Positions 24,447 to 34,262 of a DNA stretch of 64,000 nt are shown one piece after another. Source of the DNA: Oenococcus sicerae. GTDB lineage: Bacteria; Bacillota; Bacilli; Lactobacillales; Lactobacillaceae. Made by a program: the position numbers and the translations under genes. Numbering within the stretch: the stretch's first letter is position 1; the number at the start of each line of letters is the position of its first letter. The notes beneath the pieces were generated by a model. That model ran no database searches, was not told the DNA's origin, and saw nothing but the letters and a program-made list of their open reading frames with translations. The stretch covers positions 868,001 to 932,000 of the forward strand of contig NZ_CP029684.2 of NCBI RefSeq assembly GCF_004102045.2, written 5' to 3'.

Positions 24447-27400
24447 ATGACTTTTACGATCGTGCGGGGTTTTGCTGATAGTGATTTTCGGGCTGAATTA
24501 CTGCAGAGAATTTATAAAAAATATCAAACGCAAAACGAAGCACGTTTTTTCTATATTGTGCCAAACCATATCAAATTTTCGGCTGAAGTGGATGTCTTGA
24601 AAAAATTTGGTCGCCTATTGGGACAAAATGATCAAGATGTACAGGCTTTTTCACGTTTGCAGGTCTATTCTTTGTCTCGTTTAGCTTGGGCTTTGACTAA
24701 ACAGCGAGATGAAAAACCTCCCATTACGAATGAAATGCTTGCTATTCTGGTTGGCAAAATTTTGCGGCAGATCCCGATCGAAATGCTCAGTATATTTGCA
24801 CGATCGGCACGCTTGCCTGGATTTGTTGCGAATGTTTCTGATCAATTGATCGAAATTTGGAATTCTGGACTGACTGCTGCCGAGATCGCACAAACACATC
24901 ATATTTCTGATCGTTTGACTGAAAAAATCAAGCTGTTGCTTTTGGTTGAAAAACAGCTGATGCCTTACTTAAGGGATTATTCGTTGCCAAATGACAATTT
25001 GAAAATTTTTGCGCAGCAACTATCGGGACTGGACCTGCTTCATGATAATTTTTATTTTGAAGGATTTTCAGGCTTCACGGCCAGCGAACTTAACTTATTG
25101 CAAAGCCTAATTCAAGCCGAACAAGCCAAACAAATGGGACCTAATAGCGATATTGTGATCAGTTTGCTCGGCGATGCTGCAAGTGACCGTTACGGTGAAG
25201 GAAATTTGTTTTTTAAAGCCAACCAATTATTAAAAAAAGAATTTTCACAAGCCAAGATTGAATACGCTGAAAAGAAACGGGCGTTGTCGGCATCACAGGT
25301 GCATTTTGAACAAAGTTGGCGTGAACTGGAAACGGTTGGCTCCGTTCAGCAAAAAAGGTCATTGGCGCACATGAAGGTTTGTGTTTTAAGTGACCAAGCA
25401 CATGAAATTGACTTTGTTGCGCGGTCGATCAGACAAAAGTTATTGGCAGATCCGAGTTTGCGAGCGAAAGATATTTTGCTGTTAGCACAAAGACTCGGCG
25501 ATTATAAAAATATCATTCCGGCAATTTTCAAACGTTATGATTTACCTTTTTTTTTGGATAAAGATACGCGCATGTCTGACCATCCTTTATCATTGCTGCT
25601 GGAAAACCTCTTTGCCACAACTGAGGAGTTTTCTTATGAACGCGTGATGCGGATTTTTCGCACGGGCCTCATTTCTTGGGCACAGCCACAAGATTTTCAG
25701 GAGGCCTTGGATTATTTGGAAAACTATATTCTGGCGAATAATCCAACAGACAAAAATTGGCGTGAGGATCGTTTTCAGTTGATCAAAATAATGGATGAAC
25801 AAGACTTGACCACTGATAGTCAAACAGATCGGGCGATCAATGACTCGATCAACCAAATACGTCTTTTTATTGTTGCGATCTTAGATAAATTTAAAAAATC
25901 TTTCCAGTTTGTCACGAATTATCATGAGGCTGTTCGAACGCTTTTGTCTTGGCTTTTAGATGCACATGTGGACCAGATCGTGGCAGATCAAGCCAATGAT
26001 GCCAATGATCGCGGCTTGCAGGCTTGGAAATTATTGATCTCGGCTCTTGATGAAGTTGATCGTTTGATCGGGGATGAAAAATATAGCCAAAAAGATTTTT
26101 TACAGATCCTCAAGGATGCTTTTGCTGCTGCTAGTTTTTCGGGTATTCCGGCTGGATTAGACCAAATTACAATTTCTGAAACTGGCATTGTTCAAAAAAA
26201 TGATTATAAAATGCTATTTTTTATTGATGCAACTGATCAAAGTCTGCCGTCTCAAGTTACTTCCAGCAGCATGATAGACGATTTTGATCGGAACCAACTG
26301 AGTCAGGATTTTGCTACGGCCAAGATGCCTTATTATTTGCAGGATACAAGTCGCCAGCAAATGGCAGCTGAAGATAATCGTTTTTACTCATCCGTGCTGT
26401 CATCGACTGAACAGGTCATTTTTTCCTATCCTAAATTAAGAATAGATGGTAAACAGAATAACATCTCTCCTTATTTAGATCGACTGCTTTTGAAAAATGT
26501 TTCAGATTTACGATTGACAAAAGTCCCTGATTTACCGCAATCCACAAATGATCTGGTTGATTATATCGGGACCGCGAAAAGCTCAATTGCTGTTGTGAAT
26601 CAAAGTGTTCAAAATTTCGGTCAAAACTTTATCGGCGGACTTGATGAATTATTATTGCAACGAGATCCTCATTTCAAACGGATCATGCGGGCCGCTGATT
26701 ATCGTAATCAGCCAGTGATTATCCGCCCAGAATTGATTGAAAAATTGTTTGGCCAAGATCTCAAATTATCGATTTCGCAGATTGAAAAATATTATAGTAA
26801 TCCTTACGAATACTTTCTTCAATATGGATTACGTTTAAAAACACGCAAACAATTTGTTGTTGATGCGGCTTTATCGGGTGTGTATTATCATGCTATTTTT
26901 GAAAAGGTTGTCAACCAGCTCATTGATCAATCAAAGAAATTTCGCGATTTGTCAAATCAGCAGCTTGAAAACATAACTCGGCAAATATCGATGAATTTAA
27001 CCGAATCAGCTGATTTTGAAATTTTAAGATCTGATGCACATTTTCAGGCCGTTGGTCAAAGTCTGGTTAATGATGTTTCTTCAACGATTCAATTAATGCG
27101 GCAGGCTAACACTTTAAACGATGCCCAGCCAGTTAGAACCGAAGCTATCTTTGGCCGACTTGATCAGCAGTCTGAAAATAGCGCGTTGTCAGGACTAGAT
27201 TTCACCTTGGCTAATGGCCATAAAATTTTTTTGCGAGGCAAGATCGATCGGATCGATGCACAAGATCTTGACCGTCTTTTCAGCACGATCGTGGATTATA
27301 AGTCTAATGGTAAAAGCTTCGATTTTCGTGATGCTTATGTCGGCACTGAGTTGCAACTGCTAACATACTGGCTGGCAATTGCCAAAAATCATTCGCAGCT

Positions 27401-27932
27401 GAATATCGGCCAGCCCGCTGGTGCTGTTTTTGCGCAAATCAGAAATCGGCCACTAGATATTACAAGTTTAATTGCTAAGCACATTGATCCGGCACAATTA
27501 CTCGGTCCGCTTGCCAGTCTACAAGCACCTGATTTTAAATTTCGTGGTATTTTACTTGATAACAGTGATTATTTGAATAATTTGCAAATGCTCGAAAATG
27601 GCGAAAAAGCCCAGTACTATAACTATTCGTTGACGAAAAAAGGGCAAAAGGGTGCCTCTAATGATATTATTTCGCAAGCTGATTTGAAACTATTATTGAA
27701 TCATGATAAAAAGAAATTAATTGAGGCGGGCAATCAAATTAGTCGTGGTATTTTCCCGTTGCTGCCAGTCAAAGAAAGCGAACAAAGAACAGCGCTCACT
27801 TATTCGGACTACAAAACAATTATGAATTTTGATCGGATTTTTGGCGACCATTACCATAATTTGCAAGCTTATCCAGACAAGAAAAAAGAAATACTAGCAA
27901 AAATGAGAGAAGAGGATGGCGATATTTCATGA
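24447..27932 (+). CDS. addB: ATP-dependent helicase/nuclease subunit B (RexB type)
   Basis: 1161 residues. The C-terminal RecB-family nuclease has GKIDRID followed by IVDYKS (the Asp-x-x-Lys active site) near residue 950. The conserved segment SISQIEKYYSNPYEYFLQYGL has Asn where Fe-S AddB proteins have the first cluster Cys, and the other cluster cysteines are missing too, so this is the streptococcal/lactococcal RexB form. With AddA it resects double-strand breaks up to Chi sites. No Shine-Dalgarno sequence is seen; TAAAAT lies six bases before ATG 24447, so the mRNA may be leaderless. Overlaps addA by four bases. Confidence 0.93.
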   Translation: MTFTIVRGFADSDFRAELLQRIYKKYQTQNEARFFYIVPNHIKFSAEVDVLKKFGRLLGQNDQDVQAFSRLQVYSLSRLAWALTKQRDEKPPITNEMLAILVGKILRQIPIEMLSIFARSARLPGFVANVSDQLIEIWNSGLTAAEIAQTHHISDRLTEKIKLLLLVEKQLMPYLRDYSLPNDNLKIFAQQLSGLDLLHDNFYFEGFSGFTASELNLLQSLIQAEQAKQMGPNSDIVISLLGDAASDRYGEGNLFFKANQLLKKEFSQAKIEYAEKKRALSASQVHFEQSWRELETVGSVQQKRSLAHMKVCVLSDQAHEIDFVARSIRQKLLADPSLRAKDILLLAQRLGDYKNIIPAIFKRYDLPFFLDKDTRMSDHPLSLLLENLFATTEEFSYERVMRIFRTGLISWAQPQDFQEALDYLENYILANNPTDKNWREDRFQLIKIMDEQDLTTDSQTDRAINDSINQIRLFIVAILDKFKKSFQFVTNYHEAVRTLLSWLLDAHVDQIVADQANDANDRGLQAWKLLISALDEVDRLIGDEKYSQKDFLQILKDAFAAASFSGIPAGLDQITISETGIVQKNDYKMLFFIDATDQSLPSQVTSSSMIDDFDRNQLSQDFATAKMPYYLQDTSRQQMAAEDNRFYSSVLSSTEQVIFSYPKLRIDGKQNNISPYLDRLLLKNVSDLRLTKVPDLPQSTNDLVDYIGTAKSSIAVVNQSVQNFGQNFIGGLDELLLQRDPHFKRIMRAADYRNQPVIIRPELIEKLFGQDLKLSISQIEKYYSNPYEYFLQYGLRLKTRKQFVVDAALSGVYYHAIFEKVVNQLIDQSKKFRDLSNQQLENITRQISMNLTESADFEILRSDAHFQAVGQSLVNDVSSTIQLMRQANTLNDAQPVRTEAIFGRLDQQSENSALSGLDFTLANGHKIFLRGKIDRIDAQDLDRLFSTIVDYKSNGKSFDFRDAYVGTELQLLTYWLAIAKNHSQLNIGQPAGAVFAQIRNRPLDITSLIAKHIDPAQLLGPLASLQAPDFKFRGILLDNSDYLNNLQMLENGEKAQYYNYSLTKKGQKGASNDIISQADLKLLLNHDKKKLIEAGNQISRGIFPLLPVKESEQRTALTYSDYKTIMNFDRIFGDHYHNLQAYPDKKKEILAKMREEDGDIS

Positions 27933-30900
27933 GATTTTCCAAAAATCAGCAAGCTGTTATTTCACATGTTCCTGATCACAATTTACTTGTAGCTGCTTCG
28001 GCTGGATCCGGGAAAACAACTGTTTTAGTCGAACATGTTTTTCAGCAGCTTTTGTCAGGCAAAAATATTGATCATTTTCTCATTTCGACTTTTACCGATG
28101 CAGCAGCTTTAGAAATGAAGAATCGCTTGGAAAAACGTATTCGTGAAGGCGTTTTACAGCAGCAGGGGGACAGTAAGAAACATCTTCAAGATCAATTACT
28201 GCTGCTTAATTCGGCTGCGATCGGGACTTTGGACTCTTTTTCTTTGAGGATCATTGAACGATATTATCCTGTCATTGCTTTGGATCCGCGTTACCGTATT
28301 TTAGCAGACCAGACTGAAAAAGATTTATTGGTTAAAGATGTATTGGACAGAAGTTTTGAAGATTTTTATCATGAAGAAAGTTTCCTAGCACTTGTAGCTA
28401 ACTTTGCCTCGGCCAGTCATGATCAAGAACTGAAAAACTTGATAATCAAATTAAATACAATGGCGGAAACGCGCACGAATCCCGACCGATGGTTAGATTC
28501 GATCAGTGCGAATTATCAGATGCGAGATGGACTCACGGCTGGCCATTTCTGGGATCAACTTTTAAGTCCGCAAATTACTGCGCGCGCTAAAGGAGCTTGT
28601 TTTCAATTAATGGCGGCACGCGATAAAATTCAAGAATTAGATGATTACCGTAGTTATGGACCCTATTTGACGGATGCAATTGCCTTGATCCAAAAATTTC
28701 TCAATATTGTACCGAATCATAATTGGCAACAGCTTTACGATTATTATAATCAACAAGATTGGCCCAAGTCGGGGCGCAAATCTGGCAACACGGAAGGTGA
28801 GGCAGCCTACTTTGAAAAATGGGTCAAACCTTGGATCGATGATGCTAAGCGTAGCTACAAATCACTTGGGACAGATTTTTTTTACTTAAGTGAAGCACAA
28901 TGGCTGACGGTTAGCGATCAGTCATTAGCTGTGATTGCAGAATTGATCAAAGCCACAAAAATCTTTCGCCAGAACTTCGCTAATCGAAAACGCGCTTTGT
29001 CCTTGCTGGATTTTTCTGATGGTGAACAATTTGCTTTTCAGATCTTGCAAGACAAGCAGATTCGTCTTGAAGTCCAATCTCAATTTGACGAAGTGCTGGT
29101 TGATGAGTACCAAGATGTGAATGATCTGCAAGAAGGAATTTTGACCAGTGTCGCTAATGGAAACAACTTTTTTATGGTGGGCGATCTGAAACAAAGTATT
29201 TATGGTTTTCGCCAAGCAGACCCCCAAAATTTCACAAAAAAATATGAAGCTTATAAAAATAATCAAGGCGGCCAGTTAATCGAACTAGCTGAAAATTATC
29301 GTTCCCAGCGTAATGTGACTAATTTTACGAATTGTATTTTTGATCAAGTAATGGACCGTCAATTGGGTGGTATTGATTACAAAGGCGATGTCCAGCTGCA
29401 AGCAGCTAATCAGGATTACCCAAAAGATTTGCCGAATATAGCAGATTTGTCAATTTATGATATCGATAAAGAAAACAGCGATGATGAGGATTTTAATACG
29501 AAACAGGCCGAGATCAAAATCGTTGCTGCTAAGATTCAGCAGCTTGTGGCCAATGGGGAATTATTTGATCGCCAAAGTCAGAAGATGCGACCTATTTTAT
29601 ATCGTGATATTACTATTCTCTCGCGTTCGCATGCCTGGGAAAATGATATTCAAGCTGTTTTTTCTCAGTATCATATTCCAGTCAATGTGGCAGCTGGTAA
29701 TTTTCTACAGGAATTCGAGATATCGGTTATTTTAAGTTTTTTGAAAATCATCGATAACCCACACCAAGATATTCCTTTGGCGGCAGTTTTACATTCACCG
29801 ATTTTTGGTCTTGACGAGAACCAATTAGCTGAAGTACGCACCGCGGATATGGTCCACGATTATTATTCGGCTGTAGCAGCATATGCACAAGCGGGTGATG
29901 ACCTGTTGCTAAAAAAACAACTAAGTGATTTTCTGACTCAATTAGTCCGTTATCGTCAACTAGCTGCAAATAATCAAATTGTAGATTTGATCTGGCAGAT
30001 TTATAATGATACAAATTGGCCAGAATACGTAGCCGGTATGGTTGGTGGTGATCAACGGCGAGCTAATCTGCACGCACTGTATCAATATGCCCAACAGCTT
30101 TCGGATAATCATTTTGTTGGTTTATTTTCTTTCATTCGCTATATTGAACAATTAATGAATTCCGTTGAAGATTTTGCTCAGGCACCAGTTGATGCTGGTC
30201 AGCAAGCTGTTTCTGTTATGACGATTCATGCTGCTAAAGGGCTGGAATTTCCAATCGTTTTTCTCTTGAATTTGGATAAAAAAATAGATAGTCGTGATAC
30301 GAATGGGGCAATGGTCACTGATTTTGATTATGGCATCGGCATTGATTTTGTTCATCCAGTTTCACGAGTCAAAGTTAAAACGATCCAAAAAATAGTCGTT
30401 GCCAATAAAATCAAAGAAAAAAATTGGGCTGAAGAGATGCGTTTACTCTATGTTGCTTTAACGCGCGCCGAACAGCAGCTTTATTTGGTTGGTTCAACAA
30501 AAAAAGTAAGTGCTTTGATCCATGAGTGGGGGGCGCCTGTTTCCACGAAGGCTGATATCATTGCGATTCAAGACCGCATGCGTGCCAGCAGTTATCAAGC
30601 TTGGATCGGCATGGCTTTAGCTAAGACTAAGCACCTTGATTTGGAACACATTCAGTGTCATTATCAACAACCGGATCTGACTTTTGATCTGAAGACATAC
30701 GATGCCAAAAGCATGCCTGAAATCCAGGCAAAACAGCCGTTGCCACTGCCGGATACAACGATCCATGACAAAGCAGCAGCAATAGATCTGAGACAAATTA
30801 AAAAAATTCTTGACTACAAGTATCCTTACGCAGCTGAAAGTACACTCGCCGCTTATCATAATGTTAGTGAATTAAAGCGGCTTTTTGAAGATCCGGATGC

Positions 30901-31498
30901 ATTATTGATGCCGGATATGAATCAAGGCCAAACAGCTAAAATCACAGAATTACCGTTGCCGCAATTTGCACTAACTAGTCATGACGAACAAGTGAGTTCT
31001 ACTGATAAAGGCACAGCTGTTCACCTCATTTTAGAGAAAATTGATTGGCAGGCGTTATTGGATGAAACTTATTTAAGACGATTAGTGCGGGAAAATATTA
31101 GTGATCCTATCATTGCCCAATCAATTGAGTTGGACAAGATAATGTGGTTTATTAATTCTGATCTTGGTCAGGAAATTAAAAAACGGCAAGCTGGTCTAAA
31201 ACGTGAACAGACTTTTGCTATGTTACTGCCGGCTGATCGAATTTACGAAGGTGTCCTGGCTGATGATCCAGTGTTAGTTCACGGTATTATGGATGGCTAT
31301 TTTGCTGATGGCACTGGTATCACGTTGTTTGATTATAAAACGGATCGTTTGACCAAGGACTATATTGGGCAATTAAAGGCCCGCTACGCTGGACAATTAA
31401 ATCTCTATGCTGAGGCACTAGCAAGTATGTATCCAGATGAAAAAGTTGTTCGCAAGGTGATCGTTGCTTTAGAAGGAAAACAATTAATTGATCTGTGA
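27929..31498 (+). CDS. addA: ATP-dependent helicase/nuclease subunit A (RexA type)
   Basis: 1189 residues, a UvrD-like SF1 helicase with a fused nuclease. Walker A is AASAGSGKTT (near residue 25), Walker B is LVDEYQDVNDLQ, motif III is MVGDLKQSIYGFR, and motif VI is EEMRLLYVALTRAE. The C-terminal nuclease has VHGIMDGYF and LFDYKTDRL, the RecB-family Asp and Lys. It unwinds and cuts DNA ends in recombination repair together with AddB. The ATG overlaps the addB stop as ATGA, so subunit synthesis is coupled. Confidence 0.95.
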   Translation: MRFSKNQQAVISHVPDHNLLVAASAGSGKTTVLVEHVFQQLLSGKNIDHFLISTFTDAAALEMKNRLEKRIREGVLQQQGDSKKHLQDQLLLLNSAAIGTLDSFSLRIIERYYPVIALDPRYRILADQTEKDLLVKDVLDRSFEDFYHEESFLALVANFASASHDQELKNLIIKLNTMAETRTNPDRWLDSISANYQMRDGLTAGHFWDQLLSPQITARAKGACFQLMAARDKIQELDDYRSYGPYLTDAIALIQKFLNIVPNHNWQQLYDYYNQQDWPKSGRKSGNTEGEAAYFEKWVKPWIDDAKRSYKSLGTDFFYLSEAQWLTVSDQSLAVIAELIKATKIFRQNFANRKRALSLLDFSDGEQFAFQILQDKQIRLEVQSQFDEVLVDEYQDVNDLQEGILTSVANGNNFFMVGDLKQSIYGFRQADPQNFTKKYEAYKNNQGGQLIELAENYRSQRNVTNFTNCIFDQVMDRQLGGIDYKGDVQLQAANQDYPKDLPNIADLSIYDIDKENSDDEDFNTKQAEIKIVAAKIQQLVANGELFDRQSQKMRPILYRDITILSRSHAWENDIQAVFSQYHIPVNVAAGNFLQEFEISVILSFLKIIDNPHQDIPLAAVLHSPIFGLDENQLAEVRTADMVHDYYSAVAAYAQAGDDLLLKKQLSDFLTQLVRYRQLAANNQIVDLIWQIYNDTNWPEYVAGMVGGDQRRANLHALYQYAQQLSDNHFVGLFSFIRYIEQLMNSVEDFAQAPVDAGQQAVSVMTIHAAKGLEFPIVFLLNLDKKIDSRDTNGAMVTDFDYGIGIDFVHPVSRVKVKTIQKIVVANKIKEKNWAEEMRLLYVALTRAEQQLYLVGSTKKVSALIHEWGAPVSTKADIIAIQDRMRASSYQAWIGMALAKTKHLDLEHIQCHYQQPDLTFDLKTYDAKSMPEIQAKQPLPLPDTTIHDKAAAIDLRQIKKILDYKYPYAAESTLAAYHNVSELKRLFEDPDALLMPDMNQGQTAKITELPLPQFALTSHDEQVSSTDKGTAVHLILEKIDWQALLDETYLRRLVRENISDPIIAQSIELDKIMWFINSDLGQEIKKRQAGLKREQTFAMLLPADRIYEGVLADDPVLVHGIMDGYFADGTGITLFDYKTDRLTKDYIGQLKARYAGQLNLYAEALASMYPDEKVVRKVIVALEGKQLIDL

Positions 31499-31544
31499 TT
31501 AAAAAATGTCCAATTTAGTCAGTTTTATCGTTAATATTTAAGTT

Positions 31545-32213
31545 ATGAGTAAACTTGTATTGATTCGACATGGAGAGTCCACGGCAAACCGCGATAATAT
31601 TTTTACCGGCTGGTCTGACGTCCCTTTAACTGAAAAGGGTCTAGCGCAAGCGCACGTTGCTGGCAAACAATTACTGCACTCAGCAATTGATTTTGATATT
31701 GTCTACACATCTGTCCTGCAGCGCGCGATTATCAGCAGCTACATTATTTTGGATGAAATTGGCCAAGCTTGGTTGCCTTTAGTTAAATCCTGGCGTTTGA
31801 ACGAACGGCATTATGGCGCTTTGCGCGGCTTGAATAAAGCAGCTACGGCAAAAAAATATGGTGATCATCAGGTAAAGGAATGGCGTCGAAGCTATACAAC
31901 AGTGCCGCCATTATTGAAAACAACTGAGTCATCGCGAGCCTATCAGGCCTTTGCTGTAACGGAACCTTTGGGTGAATCAGCTGAGATGTCTTGGCAGCGT
32001 GTCAAACCCTTGTGGGAGGATAAAATTGCACCGCAATTGCGAGATGAAAAAAATGTTTTGATCGTCGCCCATGGCTCTTCGATCCGTGTCCTGCTGAAAT
32101 TTTTGGATAAAATATCTGATGATGATTTCATGAAAGTTGAAGTGGGCAATGGTGAGCCGATTATCTATCATTTTGATCAGCATCTGCAGCTGCTTTCTAA
32201 AACGAACCTGTGA
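31545..32213 (+). CDS. gpmA: 2,3-bisphosphoglycerate-dependent phosphoglycerate mutase
   Basis: 222 residues. LIRHGES (phosphorylated His9), NIFTGWSDVPLTEKG and LNERHYGALRGLNK are the dPGM signatures, and the second active-site His lies in VAHGSSIRVLLKFLD. It interconverts 3- and 2-phosphoglycerate in glycolysis. There is no Shine-Dalgarno sequence; TAATAT lies seven bases before ATG 31545, suggesting a leaderless message. The gene is about seven residues shorter than E. coli GpmA, so it may be a dPGM paralogue. Confidence 0.9.
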   Translation: MSKLVLIRHGESTANRDNIFTGWSDVPLTEKGLAQAHVAGKQLLHSAIDFDIVYTSVLQRAIISSYIILDEIGQAWLPLVKSWRLNERHYGALRGLNKAATAKKYGDHQVKEWRRSYTTVPPLLKTTESSRAYQAFAVTEPLGESAEMSWQRVKPLWEDKIAPQLRDEKNVLIVAHGSSIRVLLKFLDKISDDDFMKVEVGNGEPIIYHFDQHLQLLSKTNL

Positions 32214-32329
32214 TTAGGCATTGAGGCTTGATGATTAAAGTTAATGACATGATTAGTGTTTGTTTAATCACGACAGACACATTTTCGTGTAATACTAGGC
32301 GTATAAGATGAATTAAGGGGGATGATCAT

Positions 32330-32608
32330 ATGGATGACCAAACGTTAATGAACAAAGCCTTGCTTTCAACGGCAAGGCATTTTGATTACAAAAACTTAAA
32401 TCTATCAGTCTGGATTTCGGCTATCAACGGTGAATTTATTTCTGCAGCTGAATCCTATGATGCCGATGTTACTGATATCCAGCTTTATTTTAACGGCCGC
32501 AAGAATGAAAATGGCTATCATGTTTCAGGAACTTTTGAATTTGCCGGCGGTACACAAACACTAGAGATCGATATCCCTTTGAATAAGAACACGGATTACG
32601 AGGCCTGA
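32330..32608 (+). CDS. Small protein of unknown function
   Basis: 92 residues, acidic, no signal peptide, membrane helix or motif that I recognise. Alternating hydrophobic strands in the C-terminal half (DIQLYFNG, GYHVSGTFEF, TQTLEIDIPL) suggest a small beta-sheet fold. AAGGGGG precedes ATG 32330, a strong ribosome binding site, and codon use resembles the neighbours, so it is likely expressed. The Tag glycosylase gene begins 31 bases after its stop. Confidence 0.6.
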   Translation: MDDQTLMNKALLSTARHFDYKNLNLSVWISAINGEFISAAESYDADVTDIQLYFNGRKNENGYHVSGTFEFAGGTQTLEIDIPLNKNTDYEA

Positions 32609-32639
32609 AAAAATCGTTGACAAGCAGCTTAACAATCTA

Positions 32640-33224
32640 TTGACTGATAAAAAACATCGCTGTCATTGGGTAACAGGCAGCGCTTTGCCTATTATGATCG
32701 CCTATCATGATGAAGAATGGGGCCGGCCAAGTCACAATGATCGTGATTTATTTGAATTATTATCATTGGAAACTTACCAGGCTGGTTTAAGTTGGGAAAT
32801 TGTTTTAAAAAAACGTGATGCTTTTCGTCATGCTTTTTTTAATTTTGATATTGCCAAAGTGGCAGCGATGCAGTCGATTGAGCCCTTGCTTTTAGACAGC
32901 AGCATTATTCGTAATCGCCTTAAATTAGCAGCCACTGTGAATAATGCGCGAGCCATTGTAAAAATTCAGCAAACATATGCATCTTTTGATAATTATGTTT
33001 GGCATTTTGTTGATGGCCAGACGATTGATCATCATATTGAGAACATGGCTGACATACCTGCTCAAAATCAGTTGTCACAAATCGTTGCAAAACGAATGAA
33101 ACAAGATGGTTTTAAATTTACAGGACCAGTGACGATTTATTCGTATTTACAAGCAGTCGGTGTCATAAATGATCACGAGGTCGGCTGTGTTTTTAACCCC
33201 GACCAAGAAAATGGAGAACGATAG
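32640..33224 (+). CDS. tag: DNA-3-methyladenine glycosylase I
   Basis: 194 residues. The N-terminal CHW...AYHDEEWG and C-terminal HEVGC supply the Cys, His, His and Cys of the Tag zinc snap, and ETYQAGLSWEIVLKKRDAF is the family helix-hairpin region. It excises 3-methyladenine from alkylated DNA. The only reasonable start is TTG 32640, without a clear ribosome binding site. The stop lies one base before the next start codon. Confidence 0.9.
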   Translation: MTDKKHRCHWVTGSALPIMIAYHDEEWGRPSHNDRDLFELLSLETYQAGLSWEIVLKKRDAFRHAFFNFDIAKVAAMQSIEPLLLDSSIIRNRLKLAATVNNARAIVKIQQTYASFDNYVWHFVDGQTIDHHIENMADIPAQNQLSQIVAKRMKQDGFKFTGPVTIYSYLQAVGVINDHEVGCVFNPDQENGER

Positions 33225-33225
33225 C

Positions 33226-34230
33226 ATGATTGGATGTAGCAGCTTTGTACTGAATTCTGAAGATGGCACGCATCTACTGTCAAGAACGATGGATTTTACG
33301 ATCGAAATGGCTGAAAACGTCATTTACACACCGCGGGGCAAGGAAATTGATCCAGCTTATCAGGCTAAACAAAAATATCAGAGCCGATTGGCTTTTGTTG
33401 GCATGGGCCAGCTATCAGCTGATGGTCCTTTATTGTTTGATGGTGTCAATGAGGCTGGTTTGACGGCTGCAACGCTTTATTTTCCACAATATGCCGAATA
33501 CACTAAAAAAAGCATTGCTAATCAGATTGATGTTTCACCTGATAAGATTGTGACATATGTTTTAGCTAATTTTAAGAATTTAGCTGAGGTAAAAAAAGCT
33601 TTTGAAAGTAATATTCAAATCGTGGCACAGGCCAACCCGGTCTTAGGGATCACACCACCTTTGCATTGGATCTTTATGGATCAGAGTGGTCGATCTTTGA
33701 TTGTCGAACCAACTAAAACAGGCCTTAAAACTTATGCTGATTCACTTGGTGTGATGACCAACAGCCCTGATTATTCCTGGCAAGAGACGAACCTGCGCAA
33801 TTATCTACCCGTTCAACCAAAGCAGCATTCATCAATTTCGTGGTCAGGTAAACATTTAACAGCTTTTAGCCAAGGATCAGGGACTTTTGGCCTGCCCGGA
33901 GATTTCACACCCACTTCTAGATTCGTGCGTGTGGCTTTCTTAAAAAGCTTCATTCAGCAGCCGAAGGATGAACTGGAAACGGTCACAGCAGCCGCTAATA
34001 TTTTAAAATCGGTTAGCATTCCTAAGGGCATTGTATTAACAGAAACTGGTGGATCTGATTATACTTGCTACAGTAGTTATATGAGTTCACAGACAAAATC
34101 GTATTATTTTGCAACTTATAGTAATCAGAGAATGAGAAAAGTTTCATTAACACAGACCTTGCTTGCAAATGATAATTATGTATCCTTTCCGGTTACAAAT
34201 GACGAGGATGTTCAGGAATTAAATAAATAA
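33226..34230 (+). CDS. Ntn-family linear amide hydrolase, penicillin V acylase-like
   Basis: 334 residues of the choloylglycine hydrolase family. The N-terminus reads MIGCSSFVLN: removing three residues would expose Cys as the N-terminal nucleophile, as in Bacillus penicillin V acylase (MLGCSS). Counting from that Cys, the family residues fall in place as Arg17 and Asp20 (LSRTMDF), with the late Arg in PTSRFVRVAF. Such enzymes cut amides such as bile salts, penicillin V or acyl-homoserine lactones; the penicillin-acylase-like N-terminus and absence of a gut habitat argue against bile salts. Start ATG 33226 follows GGAG by nine bases, directly after tag. Confidence 0.86.
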   Translation: MIGCSSFVLNSEDGTHLLSRTMDFTIEMAENVIYTPRGKEIDPAYQAKQKYQSRLAFVGMGQLSADGPLLFDGVNEAGLTAATLYFPQYAEYTKKSIANQIDVSPDKIVTYVLANFKNLAEVKKAFESNIQIVAQANPVLGITPPLHWIFMDQSGRSLIVEPTKTGLKTYADSLGVMTNSPDYSWQETNLRNYLPVQPKQHSSISWSGKHLTAFSQGSGTFGLPGDFTPTSRFVRVAFLKSFIQQPKDELETVTAAANILKSVSIPKGIVLTETGGSDYTCYSSYMSSQTKSYYFATYSNQRMRKVSLTQTLLANDNYVSFPVTNDEDVQELNK

Positions 34231-34260
34231 AAAAGCAATCGTTAATGCGATTGCTTTTTT
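34229..34260. terminator. Bidirectional terminator between the acylase and the DUF4811 gene
   Basis: AAAAAAGCAATCG faces CGATTGCTTTTTT around a six-base loop, with A and T tracts on both sides. Confidence 0.9.
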
Positions 34261-34262
34261 AT

